Shown piece by piece: positions 8,211 through 14,356 of a stretch of DNA of 17,792 nt. The notes below the pieces were generated by a model. It saw nothing but the letters and a program-made list of their open reading frames with translations, searched no databases and was not told the DNA's origin. Each line of letters starts with the position of its first letter. The stretch's first letter is position 1. The translations under genes were made by a program, and so were the position numbers. This stretch comes from an uncultured Collinsella sp. (GTDB lineage: Bacteria > Actinomycetota > Coriobacteriia > Coriobacteriales > Coriobacteriaceae): the NCBI GenBank assembly GCA_900551015.1, contig URUI01000043.1:1-17792 (forward strand). The letters run 5' to 3'.

Positions 8211-8243
8211 CCACCACAAAGGTGCCTGTCCCCTTCGTGGCGG
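8211..8243. repeat. Palindromic intergenic sequence containing GGTGCCTGTCCCC
   Basis: The arms CCACCACAAAGG (8211-8222) and CCTTCGTGGCGG (8232-8243) pair at 10 of 12 positions around the core TGCCTGTCC. Similar short palindromes with a GGTGCCTGTCCCC core occur between genes in many bacteria, in some cases as REP-like elements; that assignment is from general memory and was not checked. It lies between the stop of the phosphoesterase gene and its terminator, so it would be transcribed as part of that mRNA's tail. Confidence 0.5.
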
Positions 8244-8251
8244 TTTGCGAG

Positions 8252-8797
8252 CTACAGGCCAAAGAAATTCAGGATCTGGTCTCGGCTTACGGGCTTGTAG
8301 TTGTTGGCGTCGAGGCCCACATCGTAGCGGTAAATGGGACGTTCGCGATCGCGGTTGCGCGCGTTGACGCGGTCTCCCCTGCTGTGGATATGTCCGTGCA
8401 GCATGATGGCACCGCGCGCCTTGCCATTCCAGCTGAGCATGGGGTAGTGGCTCATCACCAGACGATGGCCCTTGGCATAGCCCGGGGCAACCTCCAGGTA
8501 ATCGCGCACCTCATCCCAAATGTGCGGCGCGTCCGGATCTTCCCAATCGCCGTCATGGTTGCCACGGATGAGCGTTATGTTCTGGCATTCGATTCGTTTA
8601 CGCAGGCGCACCGCTTCCGCCATGGGCAATCGATACGTAAAGTCCCCCAGGATATAGAGGAGGTCGTTCGCAGTCACGCACTCGTTGATGACATCGATGA
8701 CCTTGCGGTTCATCTCCTCGACCGAATCAAACGGCCGATCCATATCGTGCAAGATATTCGTATCGCCCAGGTGCAGGTCGGCGGTAAACCACATCAT
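8252..8797 (-). CDS. Metallophosphoesterase
   Basis: The protein has 181 residues from the chosen start. The calcineurin-like metal-binding motifs occur in order: D-L-H (WFTADLHLGD, residues 3-12), GDF (ILGDFTYRL), GNHD (IRGNHDGDW), SHYP and GHIH (LHGHIHSRG). It should hydrolyse phosphomono- or diesters with two bound metal ions; the substrate cannot be told. It matches small stand-alone bacterial phosphoesterases in length. An ATG exists five codons earlier at 8812, but it has no ribosome binding site, whereas GAGGACAGAG lies directly upstream of the ATG at 8797, so the later start is preferred. It is cytoplasmic, with no signal peptide. A TATACT -10-like hexamer lies about 40 bases upstream. 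Confidence 0.88.
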   Translation of the reverse strand: MMWFTADLHLGDTNILHDMDRPFDSVEEMNRKVIDVINECVTANDLLYILGDFTYRLPMAEAVRLRKRIECQNITLIRGNHDGDWEDPDAPHIWDEVRDYLEVAPGYAKGHRLVMSHYPMLSWNGKARGAIMLHGHIHSRGDRVNARNRDRERPIYRYDVGLDANNYKPVSRDQILNFFGL

Positions 8798-8837
8798 CGT
8801 CTCTGTCCTCATTTCGCAACGCGTCTAACACGTGCCT

Positions 8838-8843
8838 AGTATA
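8838..8843 (-). promoter_or_regulatory. Candidate -10 hexamer for the metallophosphoesterase gene
   Basis: TATACT on the minus strand matches the TATAAT consensus at five of six positions and lies 40 bases upstream of the preferred start. No convincing -35 was found at 16-18 bases, so this is a weak candidate only. Confidence 0.3.
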
Positions 8844-8863
8844 CAGACGCAGCGATGCGACAG

Positions 8864-9043
8864 TTACCCAAAGAGCCCGCCGAACAGTCCGCGGCGGCGC
8901 TTGTCTTGCTTTTTCGAAGCGTCGCCCTGGGCGTTCTTGTCCTGCCGCTTCTTCCGGTCCTGCTCCAGCTCATCATCGTCGATCAGCATATCCCACTCAA
9001 ACGGGTCGTCCGTCAGATCGAACAGGTCATCGTCATCAAACAT
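8864..9043 (-). CDS. Small acidic-then-basic hypothetical protein ending GLFGGLFG
   Basis: This is a 59-residue protein of no recognised family. The N-terminal half is strongly acidic with aromatic residues (MFDDDDLFDLTDDPFEWDM), the middle is lysine- and arginine-rich and polar, and the end is RRRGLFGGLFG, a short glycine/phenylalanine tail. The ATG at 9043 was preferred over one four codons upstream because GGAGG lies about six bases before it. It starts 18 bases after the HIRAN gene stop, so the two are probably co-transcribed. The charge segregation could support binding to a basic partner or nucleic acid, and the hydrophobic tail could touch membrane or another protein; both are speculation. 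Its good ribosome binding site and tight spacing support a real gene. Confidence 0.6.
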   Translation of the reverse strand: MFDDDDLFDLTDDPFEWDMLIDDDELEQDRKKRQDKNAQGDASKKQDKRRRGLFGGLFG

Positions 9044-9061
9044 GACCGCCTCCATTGCCGA

Positions 9062-9388
9062 TTAGCGAGCATCCACCACATAGAGACCAACGCGCACCTG
9101 ATGCCACGGGCTGCGCTCGGGAGCAACCTGTTGCACGCGAGCCTCAAATACGTCCTCGTGGCCGTAATACATCATCAAGGACAGCGGGCCGACCTCGTTT
9201 CCCGGAACATACCCAAGCTTGGTGTTGCCGTAGTAGATCGCAACCGCCTCGGGATCATGGGGGTTATCGCGCTCGGCACACAGCGTCAGTTTATCGCCCA
9301 CTTTAAGATCGCCCAAGACCAAGGCGCCATCGGCATACTGAAATCCTGCAATATGAAACGACAGAAGAACACGTGAAGGCTCGTACAT
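9062..9388 (-). CDS. Stand-alone HIRAN-domain protein
   Basis: The protein has 108 residues and consists of little more than a HIRAN domain: an initial strand (SFHIAGFQYADG), the L-x-x-G-D-x-L-T-L core (LGDLKVGDKLTLCAERDN), the conserved N-P-H-D-P-E-A-V-A-I segment (about 43-52) and the G-Y-V-P motif (about 59-62). HIRAN domains bind DNA ends or damaged DNA and are found fused to SNF2 helicases such as HLTF or as small free-standing bacterial proteins. Here it is free-standing. AGGAG lies 7 bases before the ATG. It heads a probable two-gene unit with the small charged protein. A role in recognising damaged or stalled DNA is inferred from the family only. Confidence 0.88.
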   Translation of the reverse strand: MYEPSRVLLSFHIAGFQYADGALVLGDLKVGDKLTLCAERDNPHDPEAVAIYYGNTKLGYVPGNEVGPLSLMMYYGHEDVFEARVQQVAPERSPWHQVRVGLYVVDAR

Positions 9389-9479
9389 GGCAACTCCTCT
9401 AACGGCCGGATAAACCAGCGTTTGACCTTATCGAGAAGTCTACGGGCCCGTGCGGACATAAATTCATCCTTATCTGATT

Positions 9480-10859
9480 CTAATGCACAAACATGCGCAC
9501 GAACTTGTGCTTCCAGCTTGCATAAGGAGCATAGCGGAATGGCACGTCCAGCCACGTTGCCTTGTTCACGATGCTCTTCTTGTGGCTAAACGTATCGAAG
9601 CTCTCGCGTCCATGGTACTGTCCCATACCGCTCGCCCCCATGCCGCCAAAGCCCATATGGCTCGTGGCCAAATGCATAATGGTGTCATTAACACAGCCAC
9701 CACCAAAGGGCACGTAACGCACAAAGCGCTGCTGAACCTCACGGTCTTGGCTAAAGATATACAGGGCCAGCGGCGTCGGGCGATTCGTGATGAACGCCTC
9801 GGCCTCGTCTAGGCTCTCAAACGTCAGCACCGGCAAGATGGGACCGAAGATCTCCTCCTGCATCACGGCGTCATCGGGGGTCACGCCGTCTAGGATCGTC
9901 GGCTCAATCTTGAGCGACGACTCGCGCGCCGTGCCTCCAAGCACGACCTTATCGGGATCGATCAGCCCGCGCACGCGCGCAAAATGCTTGGCGTTGACGA
10001 TATGCCCGTAATCCTCGTTATCGAGCGGATGCTCGCCAAACATACGGCGGGCCTCTTCCTTGATGAGACCCAGCAGCTCGTCGTGCACGCGCGTGTCGAC
10101 CAGCAGGTAGTCGGGCGCCACGCAAGTCTGCCCCACGTTGAGCCATTTACCAAAGGCGATACGGCGTGCCGCGACCTTCAAGTTTGCCGTCGCATCCACG
10201 ATGCAGGGACTCTTTCCGCCCAGTTCAAGCGTCACAGGCGTAAGGTTTTTACTTGCGCGCTCCATGACGAGCTTGCCGACCGGAACGCTACCGGTAAAGA
10301 AGATCTTGTCCCAGCACTCATCGAGCAGCGCTTCGTTCTCGGCGCGCCCGCCCTCGACAACTGCCACCAGGCGCGAATCAAACGCTTCTTCGCAGATTTG
10401 CTTGAGCACTGCGCTCGATGCCGGAGCATAGGCACTCGGCTTGATGACCACGGTGTTGCCCGCGGCAAGAGCGCCAGCGAGCGGCTCGAGCGTCAGCAAA
10501 AACGGGTAGTTCCACGGAGCCATGATGAGTGTGACGCCATAGGGCACGGACTGCGTCTTGCACACACTAATAGCATTGGCGAGGTCGCACGGGCGCAAGT
10601 GGGCACGGCTCCATCGGGCCACATGCGCAATCTGATGTCGAATCTCGGAAAGCGAGGTGCCGATCTCGCACATATACGCCTCGTCATGTGACTTACCCAA
10701 ATCGGTCTTGAGCGCATGGGCAATATCGGCCTCGTGGGCCCGCACCGCATCGCGCAGGCGCACGAGGGCGCGACGTCGAGCATCGACATCAAACGTGGCG
10801 CGCGTCTTAAAGTAGGCGCGCTGTTCGCCGACAATGCGCGCGATTTCCTCGGTGTTCAT
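9480..10859 (-). CDS. Aldehyde dehydrogenase, class 3-like
   Basis: The protein has 459 residues, the usual length for class 3-type (NAD(P)+-dependent) aldehyde dehydrogenases that oxidise fatty or aromatic aldehydes to acids. Visible motifs are APWNYPF with the oxyanion Asn117, Lys140 in VVIKPS, FTGS (188-191), LELGGKSPC with general base Glu212 and the catalytic Cys246 in GQTCVAPDY. There is a hydrophobic/aromatic C-terminal segment but no clear membrane anchor. The start codon follows AGGAGGGCCC, which overlaps the TAG stop of the alcohol dehydrogenase gene, so the two genes are probably translated together. The natural direction may be alcohol to aldehyde to acid through the pair, or the reverse for aldehyde disposal. 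All catalytic residues are intact. Confidence 0.93.
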   Translation of the reverse strand: MNTEEIARIVGEQRAYFKTRATFDVDARRRALVRLRDAVRAHEADIAHALKTDLGKSHDEAYMCEIGTSLSEIRHQIAHVARWSRAHLRPCDLANAISVCKTQSVPYGVTLIMAPWNYPFLLTLEPLAGALAAGNTVVIKPSAYAPASSAVLKQICEEAFDSRLVAVVEGGRAENEALLDECWDKIFFTGSVPVGKLVMERASKNLTPVTLELGGKSPCIVDATANLKVAARRIAFGKWLNVGQTCVAPDYLLVDTRVHDELLGLIKEEARRMFGEHPLDNEDYGHIVNAKHFARVRGLIDPDKVVLGGTARESSLKIEPTILDGVTPDDAVMQEEIFGPILPVLTFESLDEAEAFITNRPTPLALYIFSQDREVQQRFVRYVPFGGGCVNDTIMHLATSHMGFGGMGASGMGQYHGRESFDTFSHKKSIVNKATWLDVPFRYAPYASWKHKFVRMFVH

Positions 10860-10867
10860 GGGCCCTC

Positions 10868-11986
10868 CTAGTTCTCATCCTCAAACATACCACCCGCGAC
10901 GACCTCGTACATACGCTCGAGCTCCAAACGGTCCATCAAAAGTGGAACGGGGTATAGCGGATTGGCCTCGGCATCGGCATGGGCCGCCATTTGCGGAATA
11001 TCGGAGCGGCGAATGCCCGTCACATATTTGGGAATGCCCAAGGCGGCATTCATGCGGTCGACCCAATCGATAAAGGCCTCGGCCGCAAGACTGTCCTGCG
11101 CGTTAGCCGGCGCGATACCGGCCATGCGAGCAAGATCGGCAAGCTTGGGGGCGGCGGCGTCACCATAAGCGCGAAGCATGTGCGGCAGGATGATCGCGTT
11201 GGCCAAACCGTGCGGAATTCCGTATCGGCCGCCCAGACTGTGCGCGATGGCATGCACGTATCCGACATAGGAGCGGGTAAATGCAACACCCGCTTTATTG
11301 CGCGTGTAGGGCGTGGTGCTACGGCCGATAAAGGCCTCGACGGCATGCGTCAGGGCATCCATGCCCGTCTGCCCCGTAATGGAGGCGGGCAGGCCGCGTG
11401 TAAACTCGGGGTCGTGCACCGCAAAGCGCGGGATAAGCACAAAGTCGTTAATGGGGTACTTGTAGTGCGTCTCGTCATCGGTAATTACCGCCGCGAGTGT
11501 GACTTCGCTTCCCGTACCGGCGGTAGTGGGAACCGCAATAAGCAGCGGCAGGAGACGGTGGACGCGCATCAGGCCACGCATCTTGTTGATGGGCTTATTT
11601 GGCTGTGCGATGCGTGCGCCCACACCCTTGGCGCAGTCCATGGCCGAACCGCCACCAAAGCCGATAATGGCCTGGCAGTCGCTCTCGCGATACAGGGACG
11701 CCGCTTCCTCCACGTTTGAGACCGTGGGATTCGCACGCGTTTCGGCATAGACCGTAACGCCAATCCCCTGAGCCGTAAGCGCACGCTCGAGTGATGCCGT
11801 GAGTCCCAAACGAGCAATACCAGGGTCTGTCACGATAAGGACCTTCTGGATCGAGCGCTTTTGAAGCACTGCGGGCACATCCTCGGCATGCTCCAAAATG
11901 CGCGGCTCGGTATAGGGCAGGATCGGCAATGCGATGCGAAAAACCGTCTGATATGTTCGGCACCAGGCGCGGCGGGCTAGATGCAT
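10868..11986 (-). CDS. Iron-containing alcohol dehydrogenase with an internal deletion
   Basis: The protein has 372 residues. The NAD-binding GGGS (111-114), PTTAGTGSE (153-161) and the four metal ligands Asp210 and His214 (MDALTHAVEAF), His245 (GYVHAIAH) and His259 (GIPHG) of the type III family are present. However, the segment between Asp210 and His245 is only 35 residues, compared with 67 between the equivalent ligands of E. coli FucO (Asp196, His263), and about 35 residues that usually form helices are absent at TRNKA/GVAFT (about 230-233). The frame is not broken. Activity is therefore doubtful. The ATG at 11986 follows AAGGAG by 8 bases; an upstream in-frame ATG at 12055 would cover the candidate operator. 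The stop is 8 bases before the aldehyde dehydrogenase gene. Confidence 0.88.
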   Translation of the reverse strand: MHLARRAWCRTYQTVFRIALPILPYTEPRILEHAEDVPAVLQKRSIQKVLIVTDPGIARLGLTASLERALTAQGIGVTVYAETRANPTVSNVEEAASLYRESDCQAIIGFGGGSAMDCAKGVGARIAQPNKPINKMRGLMRVHRLLPLLIAVPTTAGTGSEVTLAAVITDDETHYKYPINDFVLIPRFAVHDPEFTRGLPASITGQTGMDALTHAVEAFIGRSTTPYTRNKAGVAFTRSYVGYVHAIAHSLGGRYGIPHGLANAIILPHMLRAYGDAAAPKLADLARMAGIAPANAQDSLAAEAFIDWVDRMNAALGIPKYVTGIRRSDIPQMAAHADAEANPLYPVPLLMDRLELERMYEVVAGGMFEDEN

Positions 11987-12004
11987 AAAGGAAACTCCTT
12001 CATT

Positions 12005-12020
12005 TGTTGATAGGTCAACA
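12005..12020. promoter_or_regulatory. Candidate operator upstream of the alcohol/aldehyde dehydrogenase pair
   Basis: A perfect inverted repeat TGTTGA-TAGG-TCAACA lies 19 bases before the alcohol dehydrogenase start. A related direct repeat (CATTTGTTGA at 12001 and CATTTGTTCGA at about 12019) overlaps it. A TACAAT hexamer on the minus strand (12038-12033) just upstream could be the -10, which would place this operator at the start of the transcript. The cognate regulator is not in the window. Confidence 0.4.
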
Positions 12021-12131
12021 TTTGTTCGACCGATTGTACTCATCGGCGTCCGCATATGGCTTGCAAATCGTTAATCAATCAACATCTTCACATGCCGAAA
12101 ATTGTTTTATTAAAAATCATTCCTAATAGGC

Positions 12132-12159
12132 TTCACATTCGGTCGCATTTATGGATAAT
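12132..12159 (+). promoter_or_regulatory. Candidate promoter of the rubrerythrin gene
   Basis: TTCACA (12132-12137) and GATAAT (12154-12159) are separated by 16 bases, each with one mismatch to the sigma-70 consensus. The predicted transcript would start near 12166, leaving a leader of about 78 bases that contains the hairpin at 12178-12208. The upstream AT-rich stretch (about 12060-12130) may act as an UP element or hold a redox regulator site, but no clear PerR or Fur box was recognised. Confidence 0.5.
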
Positions 12160-12177
12160 AGAACTCGTCAAGACGCA

Positions 12178-12208
12178 CGTCCGGAGAGGGCCCTTACGGG
12201 ACCGGACG
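12178..12208 (+). promoter_or_regulatory. Stem-loop in the rubrerythrin leader
   Basis: CGTCCGG (12178-12184) pairs perfectly with CCGGACG (12202-12208); inside, CCC pairs with GGG around a TTAC loop. It lies 35 bases before the start codon and lacks a T-run, so it is not an intrinsic terminator. It may stabilise the 5' end of a highly expressed mRNA; that is inference. Confidence 0.45.
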
Positions 12209-12243
12209 AGCGCACCATCGCCATCGATCGAAAGGATCGAATC

Positions 12244-12804
12244 ATGAAGTTTGTTTGCCCCGTTTGCGGTTATGTGGAAGAGTTCGACGGCGACCAGCTG
12301 CCCGAGGATTTCAAGTGCCCCCAGTGCGGCGTTCCCGGCTCTCGCTTCCTGAAGCAGGAGGAGGGTCAGCTCGAGTGGGCTGCCGAGCACGTCGTGGGCG
12401 TCGCCAAGATGGAGGGCGTCTCCGAGGACATCGTTGCTGACCTGCGCGCCAACTTTGAGGGCGAGTGCTCCGAGGTCGGTATGTACCTGGCCATGGCTCG
12501 CGTTGCTCATCGCGAGGGTTATCCCGAGATCGGCCTGTACTGGGAGAAGGCTGCCCACGAGGAGGCCGAGCACGCCGCCAAGTTCGCCGAGCTCCTGGGC
12601 GAGGTTGTGACCGACTCCACCAAGAAGAACCTCGAGATGCGCGTTGAGGCCGAGAATGGCGCCACCGCCGGCAAGACCGATCTCGCTAAGCGCGCCAAGG
12701 CCGCTGGCCTCGATGCCATCCACGACACCGTGCACGAGATGGCTCGCGACGAGGCTCGCCACGGCAAGGCTTTCGCCGGTCTGCTCAAGCGCTACTTTGG
12801 CTAA
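12244..12804 (+). CDS. Reverse rubrerythrin (rubredoxin-ferritin-like diiron peroxidase)
   Basis: The protein has 186 residues. An N-terminal rubredoxin-like iron site (C5-x2-C8 and C25-x2-C28, in FVCPVCGY and KCPQCG) precedes a ferritin-like four-helix domain with the diiron ligands in GECSEVGMYLAMARVA, KAAHEEAEHAAKF and HEMARDEARHGKAF. The rubredoxin part is at the front, the reverse of classical rubrerythrin, as in the oxygen- and peroxide-protective proteins of clostridia. It reduces hydrogen peroxide in anaerobes. The ATG at 12244 follows AAAGGA by 7 bases and begins exactly at the rubredoxin motif. Codon choice is notably uniform (GAG, AAG, GCC/GCT, CTG), which suggests high expression. 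It is a single-gene unit with its own promoter and terminator. Confidence 0.94.
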   Translation: MKFVCPVCGYVEEFDGDQLPEDFKCPQCGVPGSRFLKQEEGQLEWAAEHVVGVAKMEGVSEDIVADLRANFEGECSEVGMYLAMARVAHREGYPEIGLYWEKAAHEEAEHAAKFAELLGEVVTDSTKKNLEMRVEAENGATAGKTDLAKRAKAAGLDAIHDTVHEMARDEARHGKAFAGLLKRYFG

Positions 12805-12838
12805 GCCAGCCGCCTGAGAGATAATCTCTAGCTCGATG

Positions 12839-12869
12839 AGGCCCGGACCGTATTGGTTCGGGCCTTTTT
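12839..12869 (+). terminator. Intrinsic terminator of the rubrerythrin gene
   Basis: An 11-bp stem, AGGCCCGGACC (12839-12849) with GGTTCGGGCCT (12855-12865) and one wobble, has a five-base loop and is followed by TTTTT. It lies 35 bases after the stop codon. Confidence 0.92.
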
Positions 12870-12935
12870 CGTGCCTCACGAACTTGTTAACGCCCTGAAA
12901 CAGGACCGCCTTCGGCATCGGCTTCTCGTCAAAAA

Positions 12936-13058
12936 CTAAGTGAGTAGACTTTTTTGAACTTGCCGAGCAGGCCATCCATATCACTTTATAAAGCCGCAGG
13001 TAAATGCCTTGTTACAAAACGGCCTGGTCACCAAAGTGCCAAAAGTCTACTCACTTAG
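12936..13058. repeat. 123-bp inverted-repeat-ended intergenic element, copy 2
   Basis: This copy has the same length and orientation as copy 1. The ends form an 18-bp perfect inverted repeat (12936-12953 and 13041-13058). GCCGAGCA, CGCAGGTA, CTTG and AAAAC are at offsets 27, 60, 73 and 81 as in the other copies. The inner stem pairs GAGCAGGCC (12965-12973) with GGCCTGGTC (13021-13029) at eight of nine positions, using different bases from copy 1 in the same register. Its right end supplies the last codons and the stop (13047-13049) of the convergent DUF559-type gene. Confidence 0.9.
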
Positions 13059-14174
13059 AACCGCAGCCGTCCACGATCGAGCTGTTTTGTGTCTAACGGG
13101 CATCTTTCCGTCGATTACTCCCAATTTTGTCCAGTCAACGAATAGTTCGGACCGGAGTAATGTCTCAGCCCTTTGCTCATCTGAACTTTTATCACGATAT
13201 TCAGCATCGAGCATCCTGCATACGGCCTTAACGATCGCGCGGAATTTATCCTCATCGAATATCTGTCTGTGTGTCAGGAGAAGTACATCGTAGCCCATGG
13301 CCTGAAGAGCCGTCATGCGGTCAGCGTCACGCAAGCCGTCCCCTGCGCGCCCGTGCGAGGCCTTTCCCTGACATTCAATGGCCACCTGTCGCGCTCCGTC
13401 CGGCGAAGACAGAAGCAGGTCGATAAAGACGCGGGACTTTCCCACAATCGCTCGAGCACTTGCACCTAGCCTCACTTCGACATTGAGCTCTATGCCGCAA
13501 AAACCTTCGCCCCCTAGTGTTCGCGGCAGTGCAAACAACAAATACGCCTCGACCTCAAAGGGCGATGCGGCGCCCAGCGGAACGAAACGCGACACCGCCA
13601 TAAATCGCTTGCCGTACCGCATCCCGTAAACATCTGAACAAAAACGGTCGAGGTCTCCGCTCAAAACCAAAGCGTCGCGACGCCATAAATCTGAAGCGAC
13701 GCCATCCTCGGACGGACAGCGTGTCCAGCCCGAAGTTGTCGGAATCGCGCCCGAATCAATTGCACGCGAAAGCTCCGCCTCGAGTGCCGCCGGCAGGGCA
13801 CACACCGCAAACAAACCGCACATCTCCGCCAATACGAAAAGAAGCTGGAGATCCGTCAGATGTCGCGACATGATGAATGCCGTCATCAGAGGAGACGTAA
13901 CCAAAAACCCATGCTCCGTTTCTAGCACGGATTCCCTGGGGAGCTCACCGAGAAACAGCCGCTGCCTCATGCCGGCAGGGCAAGTCCGCTTGTTTCTCGT
14001 TCGAACCAACGTATACAACGGAAAGCCGAGCGCAACCTTAGCCGTCGGGTTACGGACAAGGTCATATCGCTGCCGGTCTTCTTCCGGTCGTGGAAGCGGC
14101 GGACACAAAGCAAGGACTTGAGGGGGCAAGCGCCAGTACCTAAAAGCCGATATGTCACAAAGTAGATCCTTCAT
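13047..14174 (-). CDS. DUF559-type nuclease-fold protein of unknown function
   Basis: The protein has 375 residues and resembles a family that is abundant in Coriobacteriia. Shared features are a central SPLMTAFIMS...LAEMCGLF segment (about 95-120), a SPFEVEAYLLFALPRTLGG segment, an LNVEVRL strand, and a C-terminal Vsr/DUF559-like region with VFIDLLLSS (Asp) and QVAIECQGKASHG (Glu) followed by DADRMTALQAMGYDVLLLTH. That region has the layout of a PD-(D/E)XK-type nuclease domain, although the usual second catalytic residue is not clear. No HTH is visible. The ATG at 14174 is preferred to a GTG two codons earlier; neither has a good ribosome binding site. The last residues LSE and the TAG stop come from repeat copy 2. 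The gene is bracketed by copies 2 and 3 and looks somewhat less GC-rich than its neighbours, which could reflect transfer. Function is not known. Confidence 0.75.
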   Translation of the reverse strand: MKDLLCDISAFRYWRLPPQVLALCPPLPRPEEDRQRYDLVRNPTAKVALGFPLYTLVRTRNKRTCPAGMRQRLFLGELPRESVLETEHGFLVTSPLMTAFIMSRHLTDLQLLFVLAEMCGLFAVCALPAALEAELSRAIDSGAIPTTSGWTRCPSEDGVASDLWRRDALVLSGDLDRFCSDVYGMRYGKRFMAVSRFVPLGAASPFEVEAYLLFALPRTLGGEGFCGIELNVEVRLGASARAIVGKSRVFIDLLLSSPDGARQVAIECQGKASHGRAGDGLRDADRMTALQAMGYDVLLLTHRQIFDEDKFRAIVKAVCRMLDAEYRDKSSDEQRAETLLRSELFVDWTKLGVIDGKMPVRHKTARSWTAAVLSE

Positions 14175-14257
14175 AGGCACAGGAGAACACGGATTTCAAC
14201 CCTGGTACTCACGCATTGGCGCGAACGCACCGAAAAGGGCGTCGAACGGACTGTTAA

Positions 14258-14323
14258 GTTTTCAACAGCCCTCCCCAACTGGCCAAAAGCTTGCCAAGAA
14301 CTGGACGGAGCGTTGTTGAAAAC
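14258..14323. other. Spaced 10-bp inverted repeat upstream of the DUF559-type gene
   Basis: GTTTTCAACA (14258-14267) and TGTTGAAAAC (14314-14323) form a perfect 10-bp inverted repeat with 46 bases between. It lies in the 182-bp gap between the DUF559-type gene start and repeat copy 3, which otherwise shows no gene. It could be paired operator half-sites for that gene's promoter; no clear -10/-35 pair was found. Confidence 0.4.
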
Positions 14324-14356
14324 CCCGCTTCTTTTCTCATGCGGAAGCCTTGCGCG

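Noticed and set aside
7589..8839. Plus-strand open frame of 416 codons opposite the DUF2130 and phosphoesterase genes
   Set aside because: It is antisense to two genes with clear family motifs and spans a strong minus-strand terminator hairpin; it has no domain signature.
280..9043. Shared acidic MFDDDDL-type sequence in the DUF4097-like protein and the small charged protein
   Set aside because: The match is a run of acidic codons only, with no similarity on either side; most likely low-complexity coincidence.
12133..12984. Minus-strand open frame of 283 codons opposite rubrerythrin
   Set aside because: It covers the rubrerythrin promoter, gene and terminator; it is a codon-bias artefact of a highly expressed gene.
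14258..14323. DnaA boxes (TTTTCAACA) suggesting a replication origin
   Set aside because: There are only two inverted partial matches to the DnaA consensus, with no AT-rich unwinding region or dnaA/dnaN neighbours.
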